Shown: positions 43,220-50,715 of the stretch, in pieces
Position numbering within the stretch: position 1 is the stretch's first letter
Layout: every line of letters begins with the position of its first letter
Assembly: GCA_963848045.1 (NCBI GenBank)
Contig: CAWKCC010000002.1
Span: forward strand, 62,001-126,000
From: CAVUAT01 sp963848045
GTDB taxonomy: Bacteria; Actinomycetota; Thermoleophilia; Solirubrobacterales; 70-9
DNA: 64,000 nt
Direction of reading: 5' to 3'
Notes under the pieces: generated by a model
The model's database searches: none
What the model saw: the letters and a program-made list of their open reading frames with translations, nothing else
What the model was told of the DNA's origin: nothing
Made by a program: the position numbers and the translations under genes

Positions 43220-43969
43220 GTGGCCGCGTCCAGAACCGAGCCGACCGATGCAGCCCCCGCGGTCTGGGTCGTGCTGCCGACCTACAACGAGGCCGAGAGC
43301 CTCGAGCAGCTCGTCATGGCCGTGCGCGAGCGGCTACCCGAGTCGAGGCGGGTGCTGGTCGTCGACGACAACTCGCCCGACGGCACGGGGGAGATCGCAG
43401 ATCGGCTCGCCGCCGGGCACCCCGACGTCGCGGTGCTCCATCGCGAGCGCAAGGAGGGACTGGGACCCGCCTACATCGCGGGCTTCCGCGAAGCGCTGGC
43501 GGGTGGCGCAGAGCTGGTGATCGAGATGGACGCCGACTTCTCTCACGACCCCGCCTACCTGCCCCAGCTCCTGAGGGCCGTCGAGCGCGCTGATCTCGCA
43601 ATCGGCTCGCGCTACGTACCGGGTGGCGGGGTGACCGAGTGGGGCCGCACGCGGAGGATGATCAGCCGAGGCGGCAGCCGCTACGCGCGCGCCGTGCTGG
43701 GCGTCGAGATCCGCGACCTGACCAGCGGCTTCAAGTGCTTTCGGCGCGAGGTGCTCGAGGCGATCGACCTCGCTGATGTCAACTCGCGGGGCTACGCCTT
43801 CCAGGTCGAGATGACCTACCGGGCGATCGAGGCCGGCTTCACCGTGGTGGAGGTGCCGATCGTCTTCCGCGATCGGGCCGAGGGCGACTCCAAGATGAGC
43901 CGGGCGATAGTCGCCGAGGCGGTGTGGCGCGTGCCCGCGATGCGTCTGCGGCGCCGCAGGCGGCCGTGA
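43220..43969 (+). CDS. Polyprenol monophosphomannose synthase-like GT2 glycosyltransferase
   Basis: The 249-residue GT-A enzyme has VVLPTYNEAESLEQL, VDDNSPDGTGEIAD, EMDADFSHDPAYLP (the DxD region) and the DPMS-type DLTSGFKCFRREVLE and FQVEMTYRAIEAGF. In actinobacteria such Ppm1 catalytic domains make polyprenyl-phosphate mannose from GDP-mannose at the inner membrane face, the donor for GT-C mannosyltransferases such as those at 24.7-27.7 kb. It lacks an attached membrane domain. Leaderless start at GTG. Confidence 0.88.
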   Translation: MAASRTEPTDAAPAVWVVLPTYNEAESLEQLVMAVRERLPESRRVLVVDDNSPDGTGEIADRLAAGHPDVAVLHRERKEGLGPAYIAGFREALAGGAELVIEMDADFSHDPAYLPQLLRAVERADLAIGSRYVPGGGVTEWGRTRRMISRGGSRYARAVLGVEIRDLTSGFKCFRREVLEAIDLADVNSRGYAFQVEMTYRAIEAGFTVVEVPIVFRDRAEGDSKMSRAIVAEAVWRVPAMRLRRRRRP

Positions 43970-44027
43970 CTATGCTGCCGCAGAGGCCCCGAAGGTTGGC
44001 CGGCCCCTCGCGCCTTGCTTCATTTTG

Positions 44028-44033
44028 TATAGT
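44028..44033 (+). promoter_or_regulatory. Putative -10 of the thioredoxin gene, TATAGT
   Basis: TATAGT lies 48 bases before the GTG at 44082 in a short AT-rich stretch. I see no good -35 at normal distance. The leader carries a Shine-Dalgarno. Confidence 0.5.
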
Positions 44034-44081
44034 AAGAGCCAGGTAACCAAGCCAAGCGGGAACTACCACGAGGAGACGAAA

Positions 44082-44411
44082 GTGCCGGGCAAGCTCACAG
44101 ATGTGACCGACGCCAACTTCCAGTCCGACGTGCTCGAGGCCGGTGGTCCGGTGCTCGTCGATTTCTGGGCCCCCTGGTGCGGGCCCTGCCGCGTAGTCCA
44201 CCCCGTGCTGGAGGAGATGGACGCCGAGCGAGACGACCTCGCGATCGTCAGCCTCAACGTGGACGACAACCAGCAGACCGCCGCCAAGTACGAAGTGCTC
44301 TCGATCCCGACGATGATCCTGTTCAAGGACGGCGAGGCCGCCAAGCGGATCGTCGGCGCGATGCCCAAGGCGCGCATCGAAGCCGAGCTGGAGCCCGCGC
44401 TCGCCAGCTAG
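44082..44411 (+). CDS. trxA: Thioredoxin
   Basis: The 109-residue thioredoxin has the active site WCGPC (FWAPWCGPCRVVHPVLEE) and the cis-Pro loop SIPTMILFKDGE. GTG 44082 follows GAGGAG at the right distance; an upstream in-frame ATG (44025) would add a non-conserved stretch. Its stop codon overlaps that of the convergent ileS by sharing CTAG at 44408-44411. Confidence 0.93.
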   Translation: MPGKLTDVTDANFQSDVLEAGGPVLVDFWAPWCGPCRVVHPVLEEMDAERDDLAIVSLNVDDNQQTAAKYEVLSIPTMILFKDGEAAKRIVGAMPKARIEAELEPALAS

Positions 44412-47400
44412 GACGCAGCCTTCGCGTTGATGGTGATTCGCAGCTCGCGGCCGTCCACGCTGGTGTGCTCGCCGGCGCCGTCGGTCTCGTAGCCGACCGA
44501 GGTGGCGAGCGTCTCGCCGGAGATGTAGGACTCGTGCTCCCGGGCGACGGCGAGCAGCTCGGGGTCGCCGGCCAGGGCCAGCTCGATCCGGTCGGAGACG
44601 TCGAGGCCGGCGGCCTTGCGAGCGTTCTGGACGGCGTGCACTATCTCGCGCGCCCAGCCCTCGCCGCGCAGCTCGTCGTCGAGCTCGAGTGCAAGCGCCA
44701 CCGCGTGGCCGGCCTCCGCCTCGACCTCATAGCCATCGAGGGGCTCCATCACCATGCTGAACTCGTCAGGCGAGAGCGTATGGTCGTGACCGTCGATCGA
44801 GATCCCGACCTGCTCACCACCGTCCAGCGCGAGTGAGACCTCCTCGGCGTCGAGCGCCTCCACGGCCGCCTTGACCTGCGGCATCTGCTTGCCGAACCTG
44901 GGCCCGAGCGCCTGGAAGTTGGGCCTGACGCGGTAGGAGACCAGCTCGGAGGCGTCGGTTACGAACTCGACCTGCTTGACGTTGAGCTCCGAGGCGACTA
45001 TGTCGCCGAGACGCTCGATCGCGGGGCGCTCCTGGTCGGTGGCAACGACCACGGCCTTGCGCAGCGGCTGGCGCACCTTGAGCTTGGAGTGCGCGCGGGC
45101 GGCCCGGCCCAGCTCGACCGTGCGTCGCACGGCCTCCATGCCCGCCTCCAGCTCCCGATCTCGCAGCGCCGCGGCCACCTCGGGGAAGTCGCAGAGGTGC
45201 ACCGAATCGGGCTCGTCCCCGAACTCGCCCGCCTCGCCACCGGCGAGGTTGCAGTAGATCGCGTCGGCCACGAACGGTGTCAGTGGCGCGAGCAGCTTAG
45301 AGACCTCCACCAGACAGTGACGGAGGGTGGCGAAGGCGGCGCGCTCGCCCTCCCAGAAGCGCCGGCGGCTGAGCCGCAGGTACCAGTTGGAGAGCTCCTC
45401 CACGTAGTCGGCGAGGGCGCGGCCCGCGGTGGTGCAGTCGAAGTCGTCCATGCGCTCGCGCACCACGGCGACCGTCGCCTGCAGCCGCGACAGCGCCCAG
45501 CGGTCGAGCTCGCCGCCGCCGGGCGTCGGCACGGGCTCACCCTGTTCGCGAAGCTCCGAGGGCTGGATGCCCTCGGTGTTGGCGTAGAGCACCCAGAACG
45601 AGTACGTGTTCCAGAGCGTCAGCAGGAACTGGCGCACCGCCTCGCCGACCGTATCGACCGAGAAGCGGTACCCCGCCCAGGGCTGCTGTGAGGTGAAGTA
45701 GTACCAGCGGAACGCATCGGCGCCGTGGGTATCGAGCACCTCCCAGGGGTCGACCACGTTGCCCCGGCTCTTCGACATCTTGTGGCCCTCGGGGTCGAGG
45801 ATGAGGCCGAGACAGACGCAGTTGCGGAAGCTGGCCTGATCGAACAGCAACGTGGACTCGGCGAGCAGCGTGTAGAACCAGCCGCGGGTCTGGTCGATCG
45901 CCTCGCAGATGTAGTCGGCCGGAAAGCGCTCCGCGAACAGCTCGGCGTTCTCGAAGGGGTAGTGGAACTGGGCGAACGGCATCGCCCCCGAGTCGAACCA
46001 GGTGTCGATCACCGCCGGGACGCGGCGCATCTGACCGCCGCAGCCGTCGCGCTCGCAGGCGAGGACGACCTCGTCGATGTAGGGCCGGTGCAGATCCTCG
46101 GGCACCTCGCCCCCCCGTGATCTGATGTCCTCGCGGGAGCCGGCGCAGAAGCGCTCCTCGCAACCCTCGGCTTCGCACTCCCAGACCGGCAGCGGCGTGC
46201 CCCAGTAGCGGTCGCGCGAGAGGGCCCAATCCACGTTGCCCTCGAGCCACTTGCCGAAGCGCCCGTGCTTGATGTGGTCGGGATGCCAGCCGATCTGCTC
46301 GTTCTCGGCCAGCATTCGGTCCTTGACCTGGCTCGTCGCCACGTACCAGCTCGCCTTGGCGTAATAGAGCAGGGGCGTGTCACAGCGCCAGCAATGGGGG
46401 TACGCGTGCAGGTAGGGCTCGGCGCGCAGCAGCTTGCCGGCTCGCTCGAGCGCCGCGACGATCTCGGGATCGGCCTCCCTGACCCCCCGGCCCGCGAAGT
46501 CCGTCACCCGCTCGTCGAAGGTGCCGTCGAGCCGGACGGGGTTATGCAGGGCTATTCCGTACTGCTCGCCGAGCCGGAAGTCGTCCTCGCCGAAGGCGAT
46601 AGCGGTGTGCACCAGCCCCGTCCCCTCCTCGGTGGTGACGAAGTCGCCCAGCAGCACCGTGTGCCCCCGGGGGCCGTAGTCGCTGATGTAGTCGAAGGGA
46701 GGCGCGTAGGCGGCGCCGGCGATCGCCTCGCCGGGGAAGTGGGAGAGCACCTCTGCGTTCTCGCCCAGCACCGCCTCGACACGCTCCCGCGCCATCACCA
46801 GCACCTCGTCGGCGGGCCCGTTCTCGCCCCCGCGGGCGCGTACGTACTCAATCTCGGCGCCCGCCGCCACGGCAGCATTGGAGATCAGGGTCCAGGGCGT
46901 GGTGGTCCAGACGAGGAGCTTGTCGCCGACCTCGATCGGAGACTCGGGGATGGCATCGGTGGGCGCGATCGCCGTCACGGGCAGCTTCACATACGCCGAG
47001 GGATCCTCGACTTCGTGGTAGCCCAGCGCGACCTCGTGCGAGGAGAGCGCGGTGCCGCAGCGGGGGCAGTAGGGCACGACCTTGTGGCCCTCGTAGAGGC
47101 GACCGGCATCCCACATCTGGCGCAGCGCCCACCAGCCGGACTCGATGTAGTCGTCGTCCATGGTCACGTAGGGGTCGTCGAGGTCGATCCAGAAGCCGAT
47201 GCGCTCGGTCAGCCGCTTCCAGTCCTCGACGTAGCGGAAGACGGAGTCGCGGCAGCGCGCGTTGAACTCGGCGATCCCGTACTCCTCGATCTCGGCCTTG
47301 GAGGCGATCCCGAGCTCCTTCTCCACCTCGAGCTCCACCGGCAGGCCATGGCAGTCCCAGCCCGCCTTGCGGGGCACGCGGTGACCGGTCATCGTGCGGT

Positions 47401-47617
47401 AGCGGGGGTAGATGTCCTTGAAGACCCGCGAGAGGACGTGATGGGACCCCGGACGGCCGTTGGCGGTGGGCGGGCCCTCGTAGAAGCTCCACAGCGGAGC
47501 CTCGGCTCGCTGCTCCACCGAGCGCGCGAAGACATCGCGCTCGCGCCAGCGCTCCAGCACCTGTTGTTCGAGGTGCGGAAACGACTGCTTGGGGTCGACG
47601 GGGCTGAATCCGGCCAT
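44408..47617 (-). CDS. ileS: Isoleucyl-tRNA synthetase, type 2, with swapped GxHH signature
   Basis: The 1069-residue class I enzyme charges tRNA-Ile. Length, the editing domain and the C-terminal tail match the eukaryote-like type 2 IleRS. The class I HxGH signature is rearranged: GRPGSHHVLSR places GSHH at residues 57-60. KMSKS is intact at 613-617. FDSGAMPFAQFHYP and DQTRGWFYTL are typical synthetic-site segments. ATG 47617 has TAGAAT 8 bases upstream. The GxHH swap is known from mupirocin hyper-resistant IleRS2 enzymes, so resistance is expected but untested here. Confidence 0.95.
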   Translation of the reverse strand: MAGFSPVDPKQSFPHLEQQVLERWRERDVFARSVEQRAEAPLWSFYEGPPTANGRPGSHHVLSRVFKDIYPRYRTMTGHRVPRKAGWDCHGLPVELEVEKELGIASKAEIEEYGIAEFNARCRDSVFRYVEDWKRLTERIGFWIDLDDPYVTMDDDYIESGWWALRQMWDAGRLYEGHKVVPYCPRCGTALSSHEVALGYHEVEDPSAYVKLPVTAIAPTDAIPESPIEVGDKLLVWTTTPWTLISNAAVAAGAEIEYVRARGGENGPADEVLVMARERVEAVLGENAEVLSHFPGEAIAGAAYAPPFDYISDYGPRGHTVLLGDFVTTEEGTGLVHTAIAFGEDDFRLGEQYGIALHNPVRLDGTFDERVTDFAGRGVREADPEIVAALERAGKLLRAEPYLHAYPHCWRCDTPLLYYAKASWYVATSQVKDRMLAENEQIGWHPDHIKHGRFGKWLEGNVDWALSRDRYWGTPLPVWECEAEGCEERFCAGSREDIRSRGGEVPEDLHRPYIDEVVLACERDGCGGQMRRVPAVIDTWFDSGAMPFAQFHYPFENAELFAERFPADYICEAIDQTRGWFYTLLAESTLLFDQASFRNCVCLGLILDPEGHKMSKSRGNVVDPWEVLDTHGADAFRWYYFTSQQPWAGYRFSVDTVGEAVRQFLLTLWNTYSFWVLYANTEGIQPSELREQGEPVPTPGGGELDRWALSRLQATVAVVRERMDDFDCTTAGRALADYVEELSNWYLRLSRRRFWEGERAAFATLRHCLVEVSKLLAPLTPFVADAIYCNLAGGEAGEFGDEPDSVHLCDFPEVAAALRDRELEAGMEAVRRTVELGRAARAHSKLKVRQPLRKAVVVATDQERPAIERLGDIVASELNVKQVEFVTDASELVSYRVRPNFQALGPRFGKQMPQVKAAVEALDAEEVSLALDGGEQVGISIDGHDHTLSPDEFSMVMEPLDGYEVEAEAGHAVALALELDDELRGEGWAREIVHAVQNARKAAGLDVSDRIELALAGDPELLAVAREHESYISGETLATSVGYETDGAGEHTSVDGRELRITINAKAAS

Positions 47618-47625
47618 TCGCGGCG

Positions 47626-47631
47626 ATTCTA
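47626..47631 (-). promoter_or_regulatory. Putative -10 of ileS, TAGAAT
   Basis: On the minus strand TAGAAT is followed by 8 bases and the ATG at 47617. No T-box leader can fit in a leaderless transcript. Confidence 0.6.
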
Positions 47632-47744
47632 CGAGCGCACCACCCAGTGACACGGGATCGTTGCGCGTGCCCGGGGCTTTGAGATGAATGCGCCGGGGCC
47701 CGTCGGGGGTGGCCGGGCGGGTGGGGCGCCGGCCCGAGCGCAGC

Positions 47745-48200
47745 TCAGGCGGCGCGGTGGTCGAGCTTGCGGCAGATGTCGGCGAGCTGGCGCTTCTCGG
47801 CCTCATCGAGGGCTCCGAAGGCCTCGCGCACGCGCTCGGCGTGCCCCGGGAAGGCATGGGTGACGAGGTTGGCGCCGGCCGGCGTCAGCGCGACCGAGAC
47901 GGCGCGCCGATCAGACTCGAGCCGCGTGCGCAGCACGAACCCGCGCGTCTCGAGCGTGTCGAGCACCTCCGTGGCGGTCGCCTTGGAGGCCCCGAGGCGG
48001 CGGCGGATCGCCCGCAGCTCGAGCCTCCCCCCGGCGCTGGTCAGCAGCACCAGCATCGCGAAGCCCGTCGCCGAAACGCCGACGCGATCGAGGTCGGCGG
48101 CGAGGCGGCGCGTGAGCGTCGCCTGGGCTCGCACGAGCGCCTCGAGGGCACGATGGGCGAGGGGATCGATGGGGCGAATGGGCGTCGCCTCTTCGCTCAC
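47745..48200 (-). CDS. MarR-family transcriptional regulator
   Basis: The 151-residue winged-helix protein has ALVRAQATLTRRLAADLDRV, the recognition-helix region LRAIRRRLGASKATATEVLD and the wing RTRLESDRRAVSVALTPAG. GTG 48200 has TAACTT 7 bases upstream; longer in-frame starts add unrelated sequence. Its target and ligand are unknown. It is divergent from the small lipoprotein gene, a possible target. Confidence 0.85.
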   Translation of the reverse strand: MSEEATPIRPIDPLAHRALEALVRAQATLTRRLAADLDRVGVSATGFAMLVLLTSAGGRLELRAIRRRLGASKATATEVLDTLETRGFVLRTRLESDRRAVSVALTPAGANLVTHAFPGHAERVREAFGALDEAEKRQLADICRKLDHRAA

Positions 48201-48207
48201 GTCGCCC

Positions 48208-48213
48208 AAGTTA
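48208..48213 (-). promoter_or_regulatory. Putative -10 element, TAACTT
   Basis: On the minus strand TAACTT is followed by 7 bases and GTG 48200. Confidence 0.45.
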
Positions 48214-48302
48214 TGCGGCGGGGCGGACGCGAACCCGTCCCAGCACTCGGCGTCGCCGGGACCGCGGCCCGCTGGTGAGCGCCGCCGGCGATCGTGGGGC
48301 CC

Positions 48303-48308
48303 TAGGCT
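48303..48308 (+). promoter_or_regulatory. Putative -10 element, TAGGCT
   Basis: TAGGCT ends 10 bases before the ATG at 48319, slightly further than in other genes here. Confidence 0.45.
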
Positions 48309-48318
48309 CCCAGCCTCG

Positions 48319-48789
48319 ATGCGCGCCCGCGTCTCCATCCCGTCGGCCGTCGCGGCGATCGCCCTGGTCTGTGTCGCAGGCTGCGGCTCGAGCGAGCCCG
48401 ACCAGGCTCCCGCCGCGTGCCTGAGCCCGAGTCCCGAGTACGTCAAGGCGCTGGCGGCGGCGCCGGGCGAGGTGCTGCTGCGCGGCGAGGTGCCGATCTC
48501 CGACTGTCTGGTACCCGAGCAGAGCGGTGGCCAACTCGCCGCGGTGGGCGAGCAGATGATCGCCGCGGCGACCACGCTGAACGGGGAAGCGCAGCGCAAC
48601 CCGGCCGGCGCGGACAGCATCCGGCTCGGCTATCTGGTCGGAGCGGTCGAGCGAGGGGACGACGGCATCCACGCCGACCTCGTCCGCAGGCTCAACGCGG
48701 CCGCGCGCTTCAGCCCCGGCGGCCTGCTGCCCGCCGAGTTCGAGCGCAGCTTCGGCAGGGGCTACGCAGCGGGCCTCGAGTCCGGGTGA
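48319..48789 (+). CDS. Small lipoprotein of unknown function
   Basis: The 156-residue protein has a signal peptide ending in the lipobox VCVAGC, so Cys22 is probably lipidated. Two further cysteines (ACLSPS, SDCLVP) could form a disulfide. The rest is a predicted helical domain with LGYLVGAVERGDDGIHADLV. I do not recognise a family. It precedes fumC by 65 bases. Confidence 0.6.
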   Translation: MRARVSIPSAVAAIALVCVAGCGSSEPDQAPAACLSPSPEYVKALAAAPGEVLLRGEVPISDCLVPEQSGGQLAAVGEQMIAAATTLNGEAQRNPAGADSIRLGYLVGAVERGDDGIHADLVRRLNAAARFSPGGLLPAEFERSFGRGYAAGLESG

Positions 48790-48822
48790 CGGGGCCGGGC
48801 GATGACCGCGACCGCGCCCAGG

Positions 48823-48828
48823 TAGCCT
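48823..48828 (+). promoter_or_regulatory. Putative -10 of fumC, TAGCCT
   Basis: TAGCCT lies 26 bases before the ATG at 48855, leaving room for a leader with the Shine-Dalgarno GAGGAGGG (48844-48851). Confidence 0.5.
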
Positions 48829-48854
48829 GAGCCGCGCAAACACGAGGAGGGCCG

Positions 48855-50168
48855 ATGGCGCAAGAGCTGTGGGGTGGCGAGACCACCAAGGCGGTTGAGA
48901 ACTTCCAGATCTCCGGTGAGGCGATCCCGCCACCGGTGATCCACTGGCTGGGCCGGCTCAAGGCCGCCGCGGCGCGCGCCAACGCGGCCCTGGGGAACCT
49001 CGACGAGGCGATAGCCGAAAAGGTCTCCGCGGCCGGGGACGAGGTGGCGGCCGGCCAGCACGACTCTCAGTTCCCCGTCGACGTCTTCCAGACCGGCTCG
49101 GGCACCTCGTCGAACATGAACGCGAACGAGGTGATCGCGAGCCTCGCGGGCGACCCGGTCCATCCCAACGACCACGTCAACATGGGCCAGTCCTCGAACG
49201 ACGTCTTCCCCTCGGCCGTGCACCTGGCGGCGCTCGGGGAGGTGCACTCCGACCTGCTGCCGGCGCTCGACGAGCTCGCCGCGTCCCTGGGGAGCAGGGC
49301 GGATGCGTTCTCCGACCTGGTCAAGGCGGGACGCACCCACCTGATGGACGCGGTCCCGGTGACGCTCGGCCAGGAGTTCGCGGGCTACGCGGCCCAGGTG
49401 AGACTGGGAGCCGATCGCATTCGCGCGACCCTGCCGCGCGTGGGCCAGATCCCGCTTGGCGGGACCGCGACCGGCACCGGTCTCAACACGCACCCGGAGT
49501 TCGCCGCCAAGGTTCGCGAGCAGCTCGCTGCCGACACCGGGCTCGACATCTCCGAGCCCGCCGACCCCTTCGAGGCGCAGGGCAACCGCGACGCGCTGGT
49601 CGAGCTCTCGGGCGCGCTGAAGGTGGTGGCGGTGTCGCTGACCAAGATCGCCAACGACCTGGCGCTGATGGGCTCCGGGCCCCGCGCCGGGCTGGCCGAG
49701 CTGCTGCTGCCCGAGCTTCAGAAGGGGTCATCGATCATGCCCGGCAAGGTCAACCCGGTTATCCCCGAGGTCGTGATCCAGGTCGGGGCGCAGGTGATCG
49801 GCAACGACGCCGCGATCACGGTCGCCGGCACCCAGGGCCAATTCGAGCTGAACGTGAGGGTGCCGCTGATGGCGCGCAACCTGCTCGGCTCGATCAAGCT
49901 GCTCGCGAGCGCCTCTCGCGCCCTCGACGAGAAGTGCGTGCGGGGCATCGAGCCCAACCTCGAGATGCTGAACAGGCACGCGGAGGCGACGCTGGCGACC
50001 GCGACCGCTCTCAACCCCCATATCGGCTACGACCGCGCCGCCGAGATCGTCAAAGAGGCGGCCGCCAGCGGCAAGACCGCCCGCGAGGTGGCGCGCGCGA
50101 AGGGCGTGGACGAGGCGATCCTGGACGAGGCGCTCGACCACCGCAAGCTCGCCAAGCCGCACGGATAG
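48855..50168 (+). CDS. fumC: Fumarate hydratase, class II
   Basis: The 437-residue homotetrameric enzyme interconverts fumarate and malate in the TCA cycle. Signature GSSIMPGKVNPVIPE with the catalytic Ser loop is present, as are SGTSSNMNANEVI, HVNMGQSSNDVFPSAVH and GRTHLMDAVPVTLGQEF. Aspartase and adenylosuccinate lyase are relatives, but the motif set fits FumC. Start and Shine-Dalgarno are clear. Confidence 0.95.
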   Translation: MAQELWGGETTKAVENFQISGEAIPPPVIHWLGRLKAAAARANAALGNLDEAIAEKVSAAGDEVAAGQHDSQFPVDVFQTGSGTSSNMNANEVIASLAGDPVHPNDHVNMGQSSNDVFPSAVHLAALGEVHSDLLPALDELAASLGSRADAFSDLVKAGRTHLMDAVPVTLGQEFAGYAAQVRLGADRIRATLPRVGQIPLGGTATGTGLNTHPEFAAKVREQLAADTGLDISEPADPFEAQGNRDALVELSGALKVVAVSLTKIANDLALMGSGPRAGLAELLLPELQKGSSIMPGKVNPVIPEVVIQVGAQVIGNDAAITVAGTQGQFELNVRVPLMARNLLGSIKLLASASRALDEKCVRGIEPNLEMLNRHAEATLATATALNPHIGYDRAAEIVKEAAASGKTAREVARAKGVDEAILDEALDHRKLAKPHG

Positions 50169-50183
50169 CGGCGTCGGCAGGGG

Positions 50184-50711
50184 ATGCCGATCGAGGACTG
50201 GATCTCCGATCCGATCGCCTCGGAGCGATACGAGCAGGTCGTCGAGACCTCAGCGGAGAGCGCCATCGAGCTCGCCTTCCAGGTGCCGCTGGGAGCAGAT
50301 CCCGTGGTGCGGGCCCTGCTCCGCGCCCGGGGGCTGAACCTGGGCAACTCGATGCTGGACTTCATGGACGCCAACCAGCTCTTCTTCCTGCAGCGCCAGC
50401 CGCGCGAGGCCGTGATCGGCCTCGGGCGCCCGGTCTGGACGCCGCTCGGCGGCGACAGCGGTGAGCGGCTCACCGACCCGGCCGCATGGGAGAGCTGGAA
50501 CGAGCCACACAGCTTCAAGGCCGTGACCACGCTCAGCGCCGAGCCTCTCGGCGAGGAGCGCTCCAAGCTGGTCACCCAGACCCAGGTGGTGGCGACCGAC
50601 GAGTGGGGCCGCCGCGCCTTTCACCTCTACTGGCTCGCGGTCGGCTCCTTCTCCGGTCTGTTCCGGCGCCGTTGGCTGAGGGCGGTGGCAGAGGTGGCAA
50701 GCGCCATCTAG
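50184..50711 (+). CDS. SRPBCC/DUF2867-like protein
   Basis: The 175-residue protein ends with TQVVATDEWGRRAFHLYWLA and FRRRWLRAVAE, which resembles the last strand and long helix of small SRPBCC-fold proteins of the DUF2867 kind, a fold that binds hydrophobic ligands. No catalytic residue is identified. It starts 15 bases after fumC and is likely co-transcribed with it. It converges on the beta-helix gene with a 4-base gap. Confidence 0.6.
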   Translation: MPIEDWISDPIASERYEQVVETSAESAIELAFQVPLGADPVVRALLRARGLNLGNSMLDFMDANQLFFLQRQPREAVIGLGRPVWTPLGGDSGERLTDPAAWESWNEPHSFKAVTTLSAEPLGEERSKLVTQTQVVATDEWGRRAFHLYWLAVGSFSGLFRRRWLRAVAEVASAI

Positions 50712-50715
50712 CCGC

